A DNA stretch of 64,000 nt, taken from Streptococcus ruminantium. GTDB lineage: Bacteria > Bacillota > Bacilli > Lactobacillales > Streptococcaceae. Position numbers and translations under genes: made by a program. The stretch lies in assembly GCF_003609975.1 (NCBI RefSeq), contig NZ_AP018400.1, positions 1,252,501 through 1,316,500 of the forward strand. Direction: 5' to 3'. The stretch's first letter is position 1, and each line of letters begins with the position of its first letter. Under the pieces are notes generated by a model that did no database searches, was not told the DNA's origin, and was given only the letters and a program-made list of their open reading frames with translations. Shown here one piece after another: positions 34,648-46,101 of this stretch.

Positions 34648-35792
34648 TGTAGAAATAATTCCTCGTACTCTCGGACAATTTTTTCCCATGTATAGGATTC
34701 TTGCATGTGACTCTTTGCAATTTCTCCCAACTCCACTGCTTCGGATTGTCCGTCAATATTGTTTATAAGTTGAGCTAGATTCCCCTGCTCCTTACTCCAG
34801 TATCGTGCTCCATCTAAGGCAACTTCTCGGTTAAAGTCAATACCGAGAACTAGATTTTCATTGGTCTGAGCCAGAGCTTCCAGAAGACTGGGATTTGTCC
34901 CACCCACCTCATGACCATGGATATAAGCGCGACATTCTTGTCGGAGATACTTGAGCAGGTCTTGATCATAAACTGTTCCGATAAACTTGATACGGCTATC
35001 CGTCTCAAAGTCAGTCTCTTCTTTTAGTCTTTGGAAATAAGCAGAGCCCTGATGATTGGCTACAATGACCAAATCACGTTTAGTAGAACTTGCCATAAAT
35101 TCTTTAATAGCTGTTGCATAATTATTTTCTGGAACAAAACGACCAATGATGAGATAAAATTCTTTTTCCTTAATGCCCCATTCATCAAAGTGACTGCGAA
35201 CCTGCTCAGATCCCTTTGTCAACTTTGTCGGACTTAAATCCGTACCATACGCAATAAACCTTGTCTTAGTACCTGGGTATGTAGATTGAATATAATTCTC
35301 AATCCCCACATTATCTGCAATGATAAGATCAGCATATTTTGCCATCATCTTCTCAGAAAATTTTAGGTAGGATTGGACAGGTTTGGACCACTTAGCTCGT
35401 CTCCACTCCAACCCATCTGGATTGACAAATAGAGTTCCGCCTACAGAGTGAATCTTTCTGGCAAAAGGAGCAATAAAACCACCTATGGTATTTCCTAAAA
35501 TATAGAAAATTGGCCTTTCTATCTGCTGTTCCTTGACTATTTTTAATGCATAAGTGATGGCCATCATATCATAAGCAATGACACGTGCAGGACCAAGTTT
35601 TGGGGGATTGATTGTAAAACAATCCGCACCCAAATAAGTTGAGTGCTGGTGGTGACTTGTATCCGATAGACAAGCCACGTGATAGCAAATGCTTTCGGAC
35701 ATCTGGTGTCCGACTAATTGTTGGACAAAGGTCTCAAAGCCACCATATTGTGCTGGTAATCCACGACTACCGATGATAAAAATGTGTTTCAT
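34644..35792 (-). CDS. rgpA: Rhamnosyltransferase RgpA/GacB-type (GT4, DUF1972)
   Basis: A 382-residue GT-B enzyme beginning KHIFIIGSRGLPAQYGGFETFV, the DUF1972 signature. The C-domain has YLIIGRFVPENN (~212) and HGHEVGGTNPSLLEALA (~295, the EX7E-type donor site). GacB homologues transfer the first L-rhamnose to GlcNAc-PP-undecaprenol and so commit the lipid to rhamnan. It is the first gene of the ~13-kb operon, behind an extended -10 promoter. Confidence 0.92.
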   Translation of the reverse strand: MKHIFIIGSRGLPAQYGGFETFVQQLVGHQMSESICYHVACLSDTSHHQHSTYLGADCFTINPPKLGPARVIAYDMMAITYALKIVKEQQIERPIFYILGNTIGGFIAPFARKIHSVGGTLFVNPDGLEWRRAKWSKPVQSYLKFSEKMMAKYADLIIADNVGIENYIQSTYPGTKTRFIAYGTDLSPTKLTKGSEQVRSHFDEWGIKEKEFYLIIGRFVPENNYATAIKEFMASSTKRDLVIVANHQGSAYFQRLKEETDFETDSRIKFIGTVYDQDLLKYLRQECRAYIHGHEVGGTNPSLLEALAQTNENLVLGIDFNREVALDGARYWSKEQGNLAQLINNIDGQSEAVELGEIAKSHMQESYTWEKIVREYEELFLQ

Positions 35793-35823
35793 GATTCCTC
35801 TCCATCAAATTGCACTTCTTTTT

Positions 35824-35829
35824 ATTATA
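35824..35829 (-). promoter_or_regulatory. Extended -10 box of the rgp operon promoter
   Basis: TGG-TATAAT on the minus strand, ~32 bases before the rgpA ATG, with GAGAGGAA as SD; the -35 box is weak. The remaining ~180 bp up to the divergent GacH-like gene hold its own promoter, an extended TGA-TATAAT around 35957-35965. Confidence 0.55.
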
Positions 35830-36008
35830 CCATTTTTTCGATTTTTTTCCTAATTCCATCCATGTTTTATCTGCAAAACTCTTCCTCATTTCTCATTCGT
35901 TTGAGACCCCAAAACAAGCTTCAAGTAGATTTTGAGTTATGGAAAAAATTTGATATGATATAATGTATAATATTGAAAATAAATAAACCTTAGAATTGTT
36001 AATCATTT

Positions 36009-38561
36009 ATGAAGTCTATCAAATACCTCATTCACCTAATTGTCGTCGTGTTCCTATGTGGTTCTTTTTTTAAATATGTAAGCCTAATCCAAAATGAACT
36101 CGGATCTGCGGATAATGATGGAACTGTCCGTATAGTAGCTGATGAAAATCAGCAATACGTTTATGGAATCCAAATAAATGGAAGATATATCGTTGAAGAA
36201 TACGTTGTCAAAAATGATTGGTACGTTGTCTCCCAAAATGTAGTAGATACATTCTATATTTCACAAACTGAAGAAAATATTATGGAGTTCAAGTTACCTA
36301 CCTCGATAAAATCTGTCGCATTTGAATATCGAGTTAGCGAAGAACCAAAGACAATCAAGGTGTATATTGATAATAAACTAGTGAAAACTGTAGATACCTC
36401 AGATGGCAATAGTCATAAAAATATGGTTTTCATTGAAACTCCTCAGGTATCTATGCTGACAAAAGAAAATCAGTTATGGTATTTACAAATTGCTATTTTA
36501 TCCATTGGACTATTATTTTATACACTGCATAATGCGACTTGGAGAATCAAACGCTATGAATTGCTTATCCTAGTTCTTCTACTCACTACTCAACATTTGT
36601 TAGTTTCACTTATTTTTCCCTATCTTTATCGAGATAGCTTAGTTTTATTTAACTCCTCTTTTAACCAAGTCGAGATACATCAACTCCTTGCTACACTCTC
36701 CCTATCAATATTTGCTAGCTTTTTGGGCTATAAACAACTTAAAAATAGTATAGTTAAGCGCTTAAGAGTCTTATTCCTCATGGCTAGTTTCCTTTCAGTG
36801 CCAATATTATCACTCTTTATCATAGAAAATAGCTACTCACAATTTTCAACATTGTCTATAGAGAGTATTAGAAACAATTTAATCATTATCGGAGTGTTGT
36901 ACGGTATCTTTGCGCTCATAACAAATTTGAAATTTGCAAGTATCTTGGTACTAAGTAGCTCAGCAATAATTGGCATCAGTAATCAAATTATGATTACCAG
37001 TCGAGGAATACCACTACTGTTTTATAATATTCTCCAAATTGAGGATGGTTTGAATGTTGCTTCAAACCTTGCGCTGAGTTTTAATAATCAGATGCTACAA
37101 AGTCTTGTTTTTACCTGTATTTTAATCACATATTTCTCTTTTCTTCCAAAATTATCTATTTCTATTCCTCTCCCCAGTGCAGCATTTGACTCGAACTATG
37201 GCTACAGATGGATGAAGCGTCTTGCTAGAGTTATCACCGGATACATTGCTCTCCTGACAATCTTGCCAACAATGAGTCAAACTGTCGTTCATAGTGCCAA
37301 TATTCCCTTAGATTATTGGAAAATGTATGTCACCTATGGACAATTCGGTCTACCACTTTCGCTTGCTTCTTTCTATGAAGATAGTAAAATTTCTAAACCA
37401 GAAGGATACTCAAATTCAAAACTCCAAGAAGTACTTCGTGAATATCCTTCCGAGACAGCTCAACAGACAGTAAAACCAAATATCATCTTTATCCAGAATG
37501 AATCGCAAAGTGACTTTTCAAATCTGGCTGGACTGACTATGGAGCCAGATCCTTTGGCAAATCAGCACTCATTAGTTGAAAATACTATTCATGGTACACT
37601 AAATGTTTCTGTCTATGGTGGCGGTACTGCAAACACTGAGTACGAGGTTCTGACAAGTAATCCTATCAGTCTCCTCTCCTCCAACCTATTTCCTTATCAG
37701 CAAATTATCACCCAGGAACGGCCAAGTTTTGCTACTTATTTAAGGAATAAAAATTATGATACGATCGCACTCCATCCACAATCTGGCAACAATTATAATC
37801 GTAGAGCAGTCTACCCTCTCTTAGGTTTCAATAAATCCTATTTTCTGGATTCTACACCAGCAATCAGTAGTTTAGCACCGCTAACAAATGAGAGAGGCTG
37901 GCCATCTGACAGCTTTTTATTCAACGGAATAAAAGAGCTCTATTCTCAAAAGGCAGACAATCCTCTATTTAGCTTTGTAGTGACAATGCAAGGTCACGGA
38001 GGTTACCCAAGTACAGAGAGTGCTTATCCAAGAGAAGTTCGTATCAATGGTTCGACATCCGAATACTTAGCTGAAACCGAATTTCTGACTAGTATGAAGA
38101 AAACTGATGAAGCCTTCGCTGATTTGATTTCCTTCTTCCGTTCTTACAAAGAACCGACAATCATTGTTATGTATGGAGATCATCAGCCAAGCCTAAGTCA
38201 GGAATTTTATTCTCAATTTATGGATGAAAATGACCCATCAGCAAAATATTCTGCTCCTTTTGTTATCTGGTCAAATTTTCATATCAAAGAGCGTGAAGCT
38301 ACAACCATCAGCCCAAATTACCTTGTACCATACTTGATGGATATATTGTCCGAATCTGATTATCCTCTTCCTCGGTCATCATATCAGCAATTTTTAAGTG
38401 CTATGCAAAATCAGGCACCTGTTATTACTAGCTGGGGCAATCTAGATAGCAATGGACAACAAATTGAAAATCTGGGTACACTACCACTCTATCAAACATA
38501 TTTACAATTAGAATATAACAGCGCTGTTGATAAGCAGCCACTTTTAGACTTATATGAGTAA
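36009..38561 (+). CDS. GacH/SccH-like glycerol-phosphate transferase of rhamnan (LTA-synthase family)
   Basis: An 850-residue protein: one N-terminal membrane segment, an extracellular beta-type region (~30-150), then about ten membrane segments (~155-460) and a sulfatase-fold catalytic domain. NIIFIQNESQSDF (~490) binds metal, GGGTANTEYE (~537-546) contains the putative catalytic Thr, and MYGDHQPS (~720) completes the site. Size and topology match GacH and SccH, which add sn-glycerol-1-phosphate to rhamnan GlcNAc side chains. It differs from the shorter five-segment LtaS at 764. It is divergent from rgpA, not inside the operon. No good SD precedes the ATG. Confidence 0.8.
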   Translation: MKSIKYLIHLIVVVFLCGSFFKYVSLIQNELGSADNDGTVRIVADENQQYVYGIQINGRYIVEEYVVKNDWYVVSQNVVDTFYISQTEENIMEFKLPTSIKSVAFEYRVSEEPKTIKVYIDNKLVKTVDTSDGNSHKNMVFIETPQVSMLTKENQLWYLQIAILSIGLLFYTLHNATWRIKRYELLILVLLLTTQHLLVSLIFPYLYRDSLVLFNSSFNQVEIHQLLATLSLSIFASFLGYKQLKNSIVKRLRVLFLMASFLSVPILSLFIIENSYSQFSTLSIESIRNNLIIIGVLYGIFALITNLKFASILVLSSSAIIGISNQIMITSRGIPLLFYNILQIEDGLNVASNLALSFNNQMLQSLVFTCILITYFSFLPKLSISIPLPSAAFDSNYGYRWMKRLARVITGYIALLTILPTMSQTVVHSANIPLDYWKMYVTYGQFGLPLSLASFYEDSKISKPEGYSNSKLQEVLREYPSETAQQTVKPNIIFIQNESQSDFSNLAGLTMEPDPLANQHSLVENTIHGTLNVSVYGGGTANTEYEVLTSNPISLLSSNLFPYQQIITQERPSFATYLRNKNYDTIALHPQSGNNYNRRAVYPLLGFNKSYFLDSTPAISSLAPLTNERGWPSDSFLFNGIKELYSQKADNPLFSFVVTMQGHGGYPSTESAYPREVRINGSTSEYLAETEFLTSMKKTDEAFADLISFFRSYKEPTIIVMYGDHQPSLSQEFYSQFMDENDPSAKYSAPFVIWSNFHIKEREATTISPNYLVPYLMDILSESDYPLPRSSYQQFLSAMQNQAPVITSWGNLDSNGQQIENLGTLPLYQTYLQLEYNSAVDKQPLLDLYE

Positions 38562-38563
38562 CA

Positions 38564-38595
38564 AATAACCTCGCCCTAAACTGAGCGAGGTTATT
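38564..38595. terminator. Bidirectional terminator between the GacH-like and autolysin genes
   Basis: An 11-bp perfect stem AATAACCTCGC/GCGAGGTTATT with a ten-base loop lies between two convergent genes, with T-rich flanks on both sides. Confidence 0.8.
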
Positions 38596-38610
38596 TTACT
38601 GTCTATGTAG

Positions 38611-41600
38611 TTAATTATCCAAACGGTACAATTTATAACTTTCAATAACAGAACGTAGTTTTTCACCATATCGTGGATCAGTTGCATATCCCGATTGTCG
38701 CAAGGCAACAATAGCTTGCTGATAATCAGTCGCTTCTCTATAACCTTGATAATTCTTTGTTCTCCATGGAGTAGAGGTAAAGAATTTACCATAGTCAGCT
38801 ATGCTTTCTTTCCATGAATTATATTTTCTAAATAACTGTTTTTCTTGTTTAAGTTCTCTGTTGCGGTATTCGTTGGTTACAATTTCGATAGTATCACCAG
38901 TCCATGTTTCGTCGGCCTTGATACCGAAGAGATTATTTCCATTAGTGGCCAAATGAGACGTTCCCCATGCACTTTCTAAAATAGCTTGAGCTAACATGAC
39001 ACTTGGAAGAATAGAATGGACCTTGGAAGTTTGTTTGATGGCGGGTATTAAAACATCAATAAAACCTTTTTGCATATCAGAAATAGGTAATGATTCAGTC
39101 CCTATTGCTTTTCCCCCAACAGCACCATACCAAGCCATTACCCCTTCTGTCAAAGCTCTAGCAAGACGAGTATGATACGAATCTTGTTTAATAACCTGCA
39201 ACTCGGAAGGATTATCCATAAAACCAAGTTCTACTAGAATAGCTGGAACTGCTGTTTCACGAAGCACTGCAAAGGTCTCCCTTTTCACCCCACGGTTTAC
39301 TGCTCCAGTTTCCTTAATCAAGCTTGCTTGAACCTTATTAGCTAAGATTTCACTTTCAGCCAATCGGGTAGGATCATTGTGTTTTTCTTTGTTAATTTTT
39401 GGTTGATACTCAGGATCATACTTATACCAGTAAGTTTCAATCCCTTTCGTATCGGTCACCCCTGCTCCTGTCGCATTGAAATGAAGGCTAATGAACAAAT
39501 CAGCATTGCTTTTATTAACCCGACTTGAACGCTCCGTACGATAGTCAACATCGTAATCACCGGTACGGGTCATTAAAACATTGATACCACGTTGTACAAG
39601 ACTGTCTTTCAATTTATTTGCAACAGACATAGCGAGATTTTTTTCATGAATTCCACCGTAGGAGGCACCAGAATCTCTACCACCATGTCCCGGATCAAGG
39701 TAGACTGTGTAGGAACGTGGTGCTGAAGGTAAATCAACCGTGGTAGCATTCACATAGGTCATACTGCCATCAAAGCCTCGGTAATACAAGTGAACATTGT
39801 ACCTGCCAGTGCCATTTTTATGCTGAGATTTATTAACTTTCAACAGGTAGCTACCATCTGGTTGGCGATCTGCGGTATGGTAAATAATATCATCCTGACC
39901 GTTGGTCTCTGTCCAAGTTGGGACCAAGACCTTACTGATACCCTGCTGAGAGGAGACATTGGTAATACGAACATCAAAACTACCTGTTTGATGGTTAACA
40001 TTGGCAATACTCAAATTGCCCGTAGTAGAAACCTCTGACAAGCTAGTCGTGGTCTGTGCAACATAGGTCATACTGCCATCAAAGCCACGGTAATACAAGT
40101 GAACATTGTACTTGCCAGTGCCATTTTTGTGCTGAGATTTATTAACTTTCAGCAGGTAACTACCATCTGGTTGGCGATCTGCGGTATGGTAAATAATATC
40201 ATCCTGACCGTTGGTCTCTGTCCAAGTTGGGACCAAGACCTTACTGATACCCTGCTGAGAGGAGACATTGGTAATACGAACATCAAAACTACCTGTTTGA
40301 TGGTTAACATTGGCAATACTCAAATTGCCCGTAGTAGAAACCTCTGACAAGCTAGTCGTGGTCTGTGCAACATAGGTCATACTGCCATCAAAGCCACGGT
40401 AATACAAGTGAACATTGTACTTGCCAGTACCATTTTTGTGCTGAGATTTATTAACTTTCAGCAGGTAACTACCATCTGGTTGGCGATCTGCGGTATGGTA
40501 AATAATATCATCCTGACCGTTGGTCTCTGTCCAAGTTGGGACCAAGACCTTACTGATACCCTGCTGAGAGGAGACATTGGTAATACGAACATCAAAACTA
40601 CCTGTTTGATGGTTAACATTGGCAATACTCAAATTGCCCGTAGTAGAAACCTCTGACAAGCTAGTCGTGGTCTGTGCAACATAGGTCATACTGCCATCAA
40701 AGCCACGGTAATACAAGTGAACATTGTACTTGCCAGTACCATTTTTGTGCTGAGATTTATTAACTTTCAGCAGGTAACTACCATCTGGTTGGCGATCTGC
40801 GGTATGGTAAATAATATCATCCTGACCGTTGGTCTCTGTCCAAGTTGGAACCAAGACCTTACTGATACCCTGCTGAGAGGAGACATTGGTAATACGAACA
40901 TCAAAACTACCTGTTTGATGGTTAACATTGGCAATACTCAAATTGCCCGTAGTAGAAACCTCTGACAAGCTAGTCGTGGTCTGTGCAACATAGGTCATAC
41001 TGCCATCAAAGCCACGGTAATACAAGTGAACATTGTACTTGCCAGTACCATTTTTGTGCTGAGATTTATTAACTTTCAACAGGTAGCTACCATCTGGTTG
41101 GCGATCTGCGGTATGGTAAATAATATCATCCTGACCGTTGGTTTCTGTCCAAGTTGGAACCAAGACCTTACTGATACCTTGCTGAGAGGAGACATTGGTA
41201 ATACGAACATCAAAGGTGCCTTGAGCATCATTACGGTTCTCAACGGTAATGGTACCAGTAGGCTGACTAGCTATTGTTGAACCAGTACTCACCTGAGTTT
41301 GTGAAACATTTGATGACGCACTCAATGAACTTTCTGTTCTGCTTGTGGCTGAAGTTGTTGAATGACTAGCAACAGCCGACACTGCTTTCGCTCTTATATT
41401 GGTTGAAGCTGCTTGACTACCTCCTGAGGATGTTAGAGTACTTGCAACATCATGCTTTTCCACTTCCCATTTAAAACTATAATCCGTTAATTGTTGCGAG
41501 CTACCATCAGTGAGTTGTGCTGTTAATTTCAGTGTAAAATCTCGATCGTCTTGAGAAAAGTTTGTACGATCCAGAATTGCTACATATCTTCCGTATTCAT

Positions 41601-41859
41601 CAATTGAAAATGTAAGGGGATAGCCAACACTAGTTTCTGAACTAAACTGAGCAGTTATGCCAATAATTTCTCCTGTAATCTGAGATAAGATAGCCTTCAT
41701 TTGTCCTGCTTCTTCAACCACAGATAACTGACCACCAGTATTAGCCATTGCTGTTGAAGAAACATGACTTGATGGTGCGTCTATAGTATCTGCTTGAACA
41801 AGTTGACTAGATGATAGCAACGCACACAAAGAAAGAAATAATAAGGTTTTCTTTTTCAT
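38611..41859 (-). CDS. Bifunctional autolysin: N-acetylmuramoyl-L-alanine amidase and glucosaminidase with five GBS-Bsp-like repeats
   Basis: A 1082-residue secreted protein: signal peptide (cut near residue 23 after LVQA), a beta-type region to ~140, a Ser/Thr-rich linker, and five repeats of 103 residues (~200-706; FDVRITNVSSQQGISKVLVP). An Amidase_3 domain follows (~715-910; YLDPGHGGRDSG, ISLHFNA, VELGFMDN, with the zinc ligands), then a GH73 glucosaminidase domain (~935-1082; MLAQAILESAWGTS with catalytic Glu). It should cut both the stem peptide and the glycan. There is no sortase motif; the repeats likely bind the wall. It starts 15 bases after rmlD and may be co-transcribed with it. 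Confidence 0.9.
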   Translation of the reverse strand: MKKKTLLFLSLCALLSSSQLVQADTIDAPSSHVSSTAMANTGGQLSVVEEAGQMKAILSQITGEIIGITAQFSSETSVGYPLTFSIDEYGRYVAILDRTNFSQDDRDFTLKLTAQLTDGSSQQLTDYSFKWEVEKHDVASTLTSSGGSQAASTNIRAKAVSAVASHSTTSATSRTESSLSASSNVSQTQVSTGSTIASQPTGTITVENRNDAQGTFDVRITNVSSQQGISKVLVPTWTETNGQDDIIYHTADRQPDGSYLLKVNKSQHKNGTGKYNVHLYYRGFDGSMTYVAQTTTSLSEVSTTGNLSIANVNHQTGSFDVRITNVSSQQGISKVLVPTWTETNGQDDIIYHTADRQPDGSYLLKVNKSQHKNGTGKYNVHLYYRGFDGSMTYVAQTTTSLSEVSTTGNLSIANVNHQTGSFDVRITNVSSQQGISKVLVPTWTETNGQDDIIYHTADRQPDGSYLLKVNKSQHKNGTGKYNVHLYYRGFDGSMTYVAQTTTSLSEVSTTGNLSIANVNHQTGSFDVRITNVSSQQGISKVLVPTWTETNGQDDIIYHTADRQPDGSYLLKVNKSQHKNGTGKYNVHLYYRGFDGSMTYVAQTTTSLSEVSTTGNLSIANVNHQTGSFDVRITNVSSQQGISKVLVPTWTETNGQDDIIYHTADRQPDGSYLLKVNKSQHKNGTGRYNVHLYYRGFDGSMTYVNATTVDLPSAPRSYTVYLDPGHGGRDSGASYGGIHEKNLAMSVANKLKDSLVQRGINVLMTRTGDYDVDYRTERSSRVNKSNADLFISLHFNATGAGVTDTKGIETYWYKYDPEYQPKINKEKHNDPTRLAESEILANKVQASLIKETGAVNRGVKRETFAVLRETAVPAILVELGFMDNPSELQVIKQDSYHTRLARALTEGVMAWYGAVGGKAIGTESLPISDMQKGFIDVLIPAIKQTSKVHSILPSVMLAQAILESAWGTSHLATNGNNLFGIKADETWTGDTIEIVTNEYRNRELKQEKQLFRKYNSWKESIADYGKFFTSTPWRTKNYQGYREATDYQQAIVALRQSGYATDPRYGEKLRSVIESYKLYRLDN
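39730..41274. repeat. Five tandem 309-bp repeats within the autolysin gene
   Basis: Near-identical units of 309 bp (103 codons), with equivalent points at ~39790, 40099, 40408, 40717 and 41026. The middle units differ by only a few bases; the outermost unit toward the gene's 5' end diverges at its start. In-frame copy-number change by recombination is likely. Confidence 0.9.
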
Positions 41860-41874
41860 ATAAAATCCGTTATC

Positions 41875-42726
41875 CTATTTTTTCTCTTGTTTATAAAATT
41901 CCTCTAATGCTTCTTGCCAGGTCGGAATGATAAAGCCAGTTGCTTTCGCCTTAGCTAGGCTCATAGTTGAATTAAATGGGCGTTTAGCTTTAGCAGGGAA
42001 TTGACTAGAATCCACCGGTAGTACCGTAGTATTGGTATCCTTGAGGATTTCTACTGCAAAGTCAAACCAGGTTGTATCTTCATTCGCGTCATTTGACAAA
42101 TGGTAGTAACCAAATTCTTGCTTTGTATCCACTAGATGAACCATAAATTCCGCCAAGGTCCGTGTCCAAGTTGGGCGCCCATGCTGGTCGTTGACAACAG
42201 TCAAGGTGTCACGTGTCTCAGCAAGATTTTGCATAGTAAAGACAAAGTTTTTACCATAGTTACCAAATACCCAAGCCGTACGCACAGTGTAGAACTTATC
42301 AGCAAATTTCTCAACTACCTCTTCGCCTAAGCGTTTGGCACGACCGTACTCAGACTGGGGATTTGGTTGATCATTGACCTGCCATTCTTGACCAACTGAC
42401 AGATTACCATCGAAGACATAGTCTGTGGAGATGTAAACAAGAATTGCATCATACTTAGCAGCTGCCTTGGCAATATTTTCAGAACCGATAACATTTATTT
42501 TGTAGTTCAATTCTTTACCTTCATCTTCCGCCATATCAACTGCGGTATAAGCTGCGCAATGGTAAACGACAGTTGGCTTTACTTCTGCAAAAAATGTATC
42601 AACTGCTTCCGCATCTGTAATATCCATTTCTGCAACATCTGCGGCAATGTATTTGATACCACGTTCGTCCAAAAGGTAACGCAATTCAGTCCCTAACTGA
42701 CCATTTGCACCTGTAATTAAAATCAT
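41875..42726 (-). CDS. rmlD: dTDP-4-dehydrorhamnose reductase
   Basis: A 283-residue SDR-type enzyme for the last step of dTDP-L-rhamnose synthesis. Rossmann motif GANGQLGTEL (6-15), STDYVFDG (~99-106) and the YGRAK catalytic pair (~127-131). It corresponds to gacA in group A streptococcus. It follows rmlB by ~50 bases in the same direction. Confidence 0.95.
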   Translation of the reverse strand: MILITGANGQLGTELRYLLDERGIKYIAADVAEMDITDAEAVDTFFAEVKPTVVYHCAAYTAVDMAEDEGKELNYKINVIGSENIAKAAAKYDAILVYISTDYVFDGNLSVGQEWQVNDQPNPQSEYGRAKRLGEEVVEKFADKFYTVRTAWVFGNYGKNFVFTMQNLAETRDTLTVVNDQHGRPTWTRTLAEFMVHLVDTKQEFGYYHLSNDANEDTTWFDFAVEILKDTNTTVLPVDSSQFPAKAKRPFNSTMSLAKAKATGFIIPTWQEALEEFYKQEKK

Positions 42727-42777
42727 GTTTGCTCCTTTGTTTTAAGAAAGGCTTGAGCACTTGCCCTAGCCTTTAGT

Positions 42778-44394
<1,617 letters not shown>

Positions 44395-44395
<1 letters not shown>

Positions 44396-44988
44396 TACAA
44401 ATCCTCTTTTTTTAAGGGTTTAACATCCTTGAGCAAGGGGTGGTTCTTATCGGCCTCAGAAACTTCTGCCTCTGCCAGATTTTCCCAAGTGATGTCCAAA
44501 CTAGGATCCGCATAGTTAACAAAGGCATACTTAGGCTTGAGCTCCAAAGCCCAGTAATCATTGACTAGATAGCTATAAGCTACAAAATCTGACAGTACTT
44601 GAAATCCGTTAGCAACACCGCGCGGTACAAAAATACCCTTACTCGCATCAATGATTGTCTGATAGGTATTCCCAAAAGTGTCACCTTCGCGTAGGTCAAC
44701 CCAAGTTCCTAAAACCTTACCGCCATCTGCTACAGAGATATACTTGTCCCAAGGCTCGGCATGAAGTCCCCTAAGGACGTTCTTACGTGAAAAACTGACA
44801 TTATTTTGCAACTTTCCTTCGGCAAAGAAACTTTCTGGAAAACCCAGTGGAAGCATTTTTTCCTTTTGAAAATTTTCCTTAAACCAGCCACGATTATCTC
44901 CGTGAACCGGAATATCGAATTCCAACATGCCGGGGATAGTTTCTACTGCACGTGCTGCTAATGTTTTTCCGAAAAAGTTTTCTATCAT
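44395..44988 (-). CDS. rmlC: dTDP-4-dehydrorhamnose 3,5-epimerase
   Basis: A 197-residue cupin enzyme: [18 protein letters not shown] (~25-42), [14 protein letters not shown] (~70-83, with catalytic His), [13 protein letters not shown] (~120) and the Tyr of SYLVND. It epimerises C3 and C5 of the keto sugar. It overlaps rmlA by four bases (ATGA). Confidence 0.94.
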
Positions 44989-45857
44989 TCAGTTTCTCCA
45001 ATCAAACGGAGCAGATACTGTCCGTATTCATTTTTCTTGAGTGGCTGTGCCAATTCATGCACTTGTTCCTTGCTGATATAGCCCATACGATAGGCAATTT
45101 CTTCTAAATTGGCAACTTGAACATTCTGCAAGCGTTGAACAGTCTCAATGTACTGCGCTGCTTCTAGTAAGCTCTCATGCGTGCCTGTATCCAGCCATGC
45201 AAATCCACGTCCCATTAGCTCAACAGACAAATCTCCACGCTCAAGGTAGGCTTTGTTGACATCTGTGATCTCAAGTTCTCCACGAGGTGATGGCTTGATA
45301 TTTTTAGCAATCTCCACAACATCATTGTCATAGAAATAGAGACCTGTAACCGCAAAATTTGACTTTGGCTGCTCCGGTTTTTCTTCAATGGATATAGCAT
45401 TCATATCTGAGTCAAACTCCACAACACCAAAACGCTCTGGGTCTTTCACTTGATAACCAAAGACTGTTGCACCAGTTTCCTTACTTGCTGCCCGTTGCAA
45501 CATCTTGGTCAAACCATTACCATGATAGATATTATCTCCCAAGATAAGCGCAACAGGGTCATCACCAATGAACTCTTCGCCAATAATGAACGCTTGGGCC
45601 AACCCATCTGGACTTGGTTGCTCAGCATAAGAAAGCGAGATTCCCAATTCAGATCCATCTCCTAACATGTCCTCAAAACGTGGCAAATCTTGAGGTGTGG
45701 AAATAATCAAAATCTCTTTAATCCCAGCTAACATAAGTGTTGATAGCGGATAGTAAATCATCGGTTTATCATAAATGGGCATCAGCTGTTTTGAAGCTGC
45801 ACGCGTAAGTGGATAAAGCCGAGTTCCTGATCCACCTGCCAGAATAATACCTTTCAT
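44985..45857 (-). CDS. rmlA: Glucose-1-phosphate thymidylyltransferase
   Basis: A 290-residue nucleotidyltransferase beginning [17 protein letters not shown] (the Mg-dTTP site), with LGDNIYHG (~108) and [10 protein letters not shown] (~162). It catalyses the first, feedback-regulated step of dTDP-L-rhamnose synthesis. It is first in rmlA-rmlC-unknown-rmlB-rmlD, behind a good promoter. Confidence 0.96.
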   Translation of the reverse strand: MKGIILAGGSGTRLYPLTRAASKQLMPIYDKPMIYYPLSTLMLAGIKEILIISTPQDLPRFEDMLGDGSELGISLSYAEQPSPDGLAQAFIIGEEFIGDDPVALILGDNIYHGNGLTKMLQRAASKETGATVFGYQVKDPERFGVVEFDSDMNAISIEEKPEQPKSNFAVTGLYFYDNDVVEIAKNIKPSPRGELEITDVNKAYLERGDLSVELMGRGFAWLDTGTHESLLEAAQYIETVQRLQNVQVANLEEIAYRMGYISKEQVHELAQPLKKNEYGQYLLRLIGETE

Positions 45858-45890
45858 GTAAGAATACCTTCCCTAAATTAATATCAGTTC

Positions 45891-45920
45891 ATTATACCAT
45901 ATTTCCAAAGACATTGTCAG
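45891..45920 (-). promoter_or_regulatory. Promoter of the rml operon
   Basis: CTGACA (45920-45915), 18 bp, TATAAT (45896-45891) with TGG before it, ~33 bases upstream of rmlA. Confidence 0.65.
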
Positions 45921-46029
45921 TAGGAAAAAAACTATAAAAATAGCCTTTTTCAGAATTTATTCCACAGCAATATCCAAAATCACTTGGACAAATCCTGCCA
46001 TAAAACCCAATAAATAAAATATGTTAGTC

Positions 46030-46101
46030 ATAAACTGATAGGTAAATATTTCCTAAAATTTATCGACAGTTGTAAAGGTACCTTTACCTATAGTAGTTTA
46101 T
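46030..46101. repeat. Long inverted repeat with inner 16-bp palindrome at the end of the Nif3-family gene
   Basis: Arms ATAAACTGATAGGTAAA (46030-46046) and TTTACCTATAGTAGTTTAT (46083-46101) pair apart from a two-base bulge. Inside lies the perfect palindrome GTAAAGGTACCTTTAC (46072-46087). The right arm includes the stop codon of the gene. It could be a terminator, an operator or a small mobile repeat; no long T run is present. Confidence 0.6.

Noticed and set aside
39790..41280. Series of 82-84 codon plus-strand ORFs at 309-bp spacing
   Set aside because: They are antisense shadows of the tandem repeats in the autolysin gene; no SD or promoter supports them.
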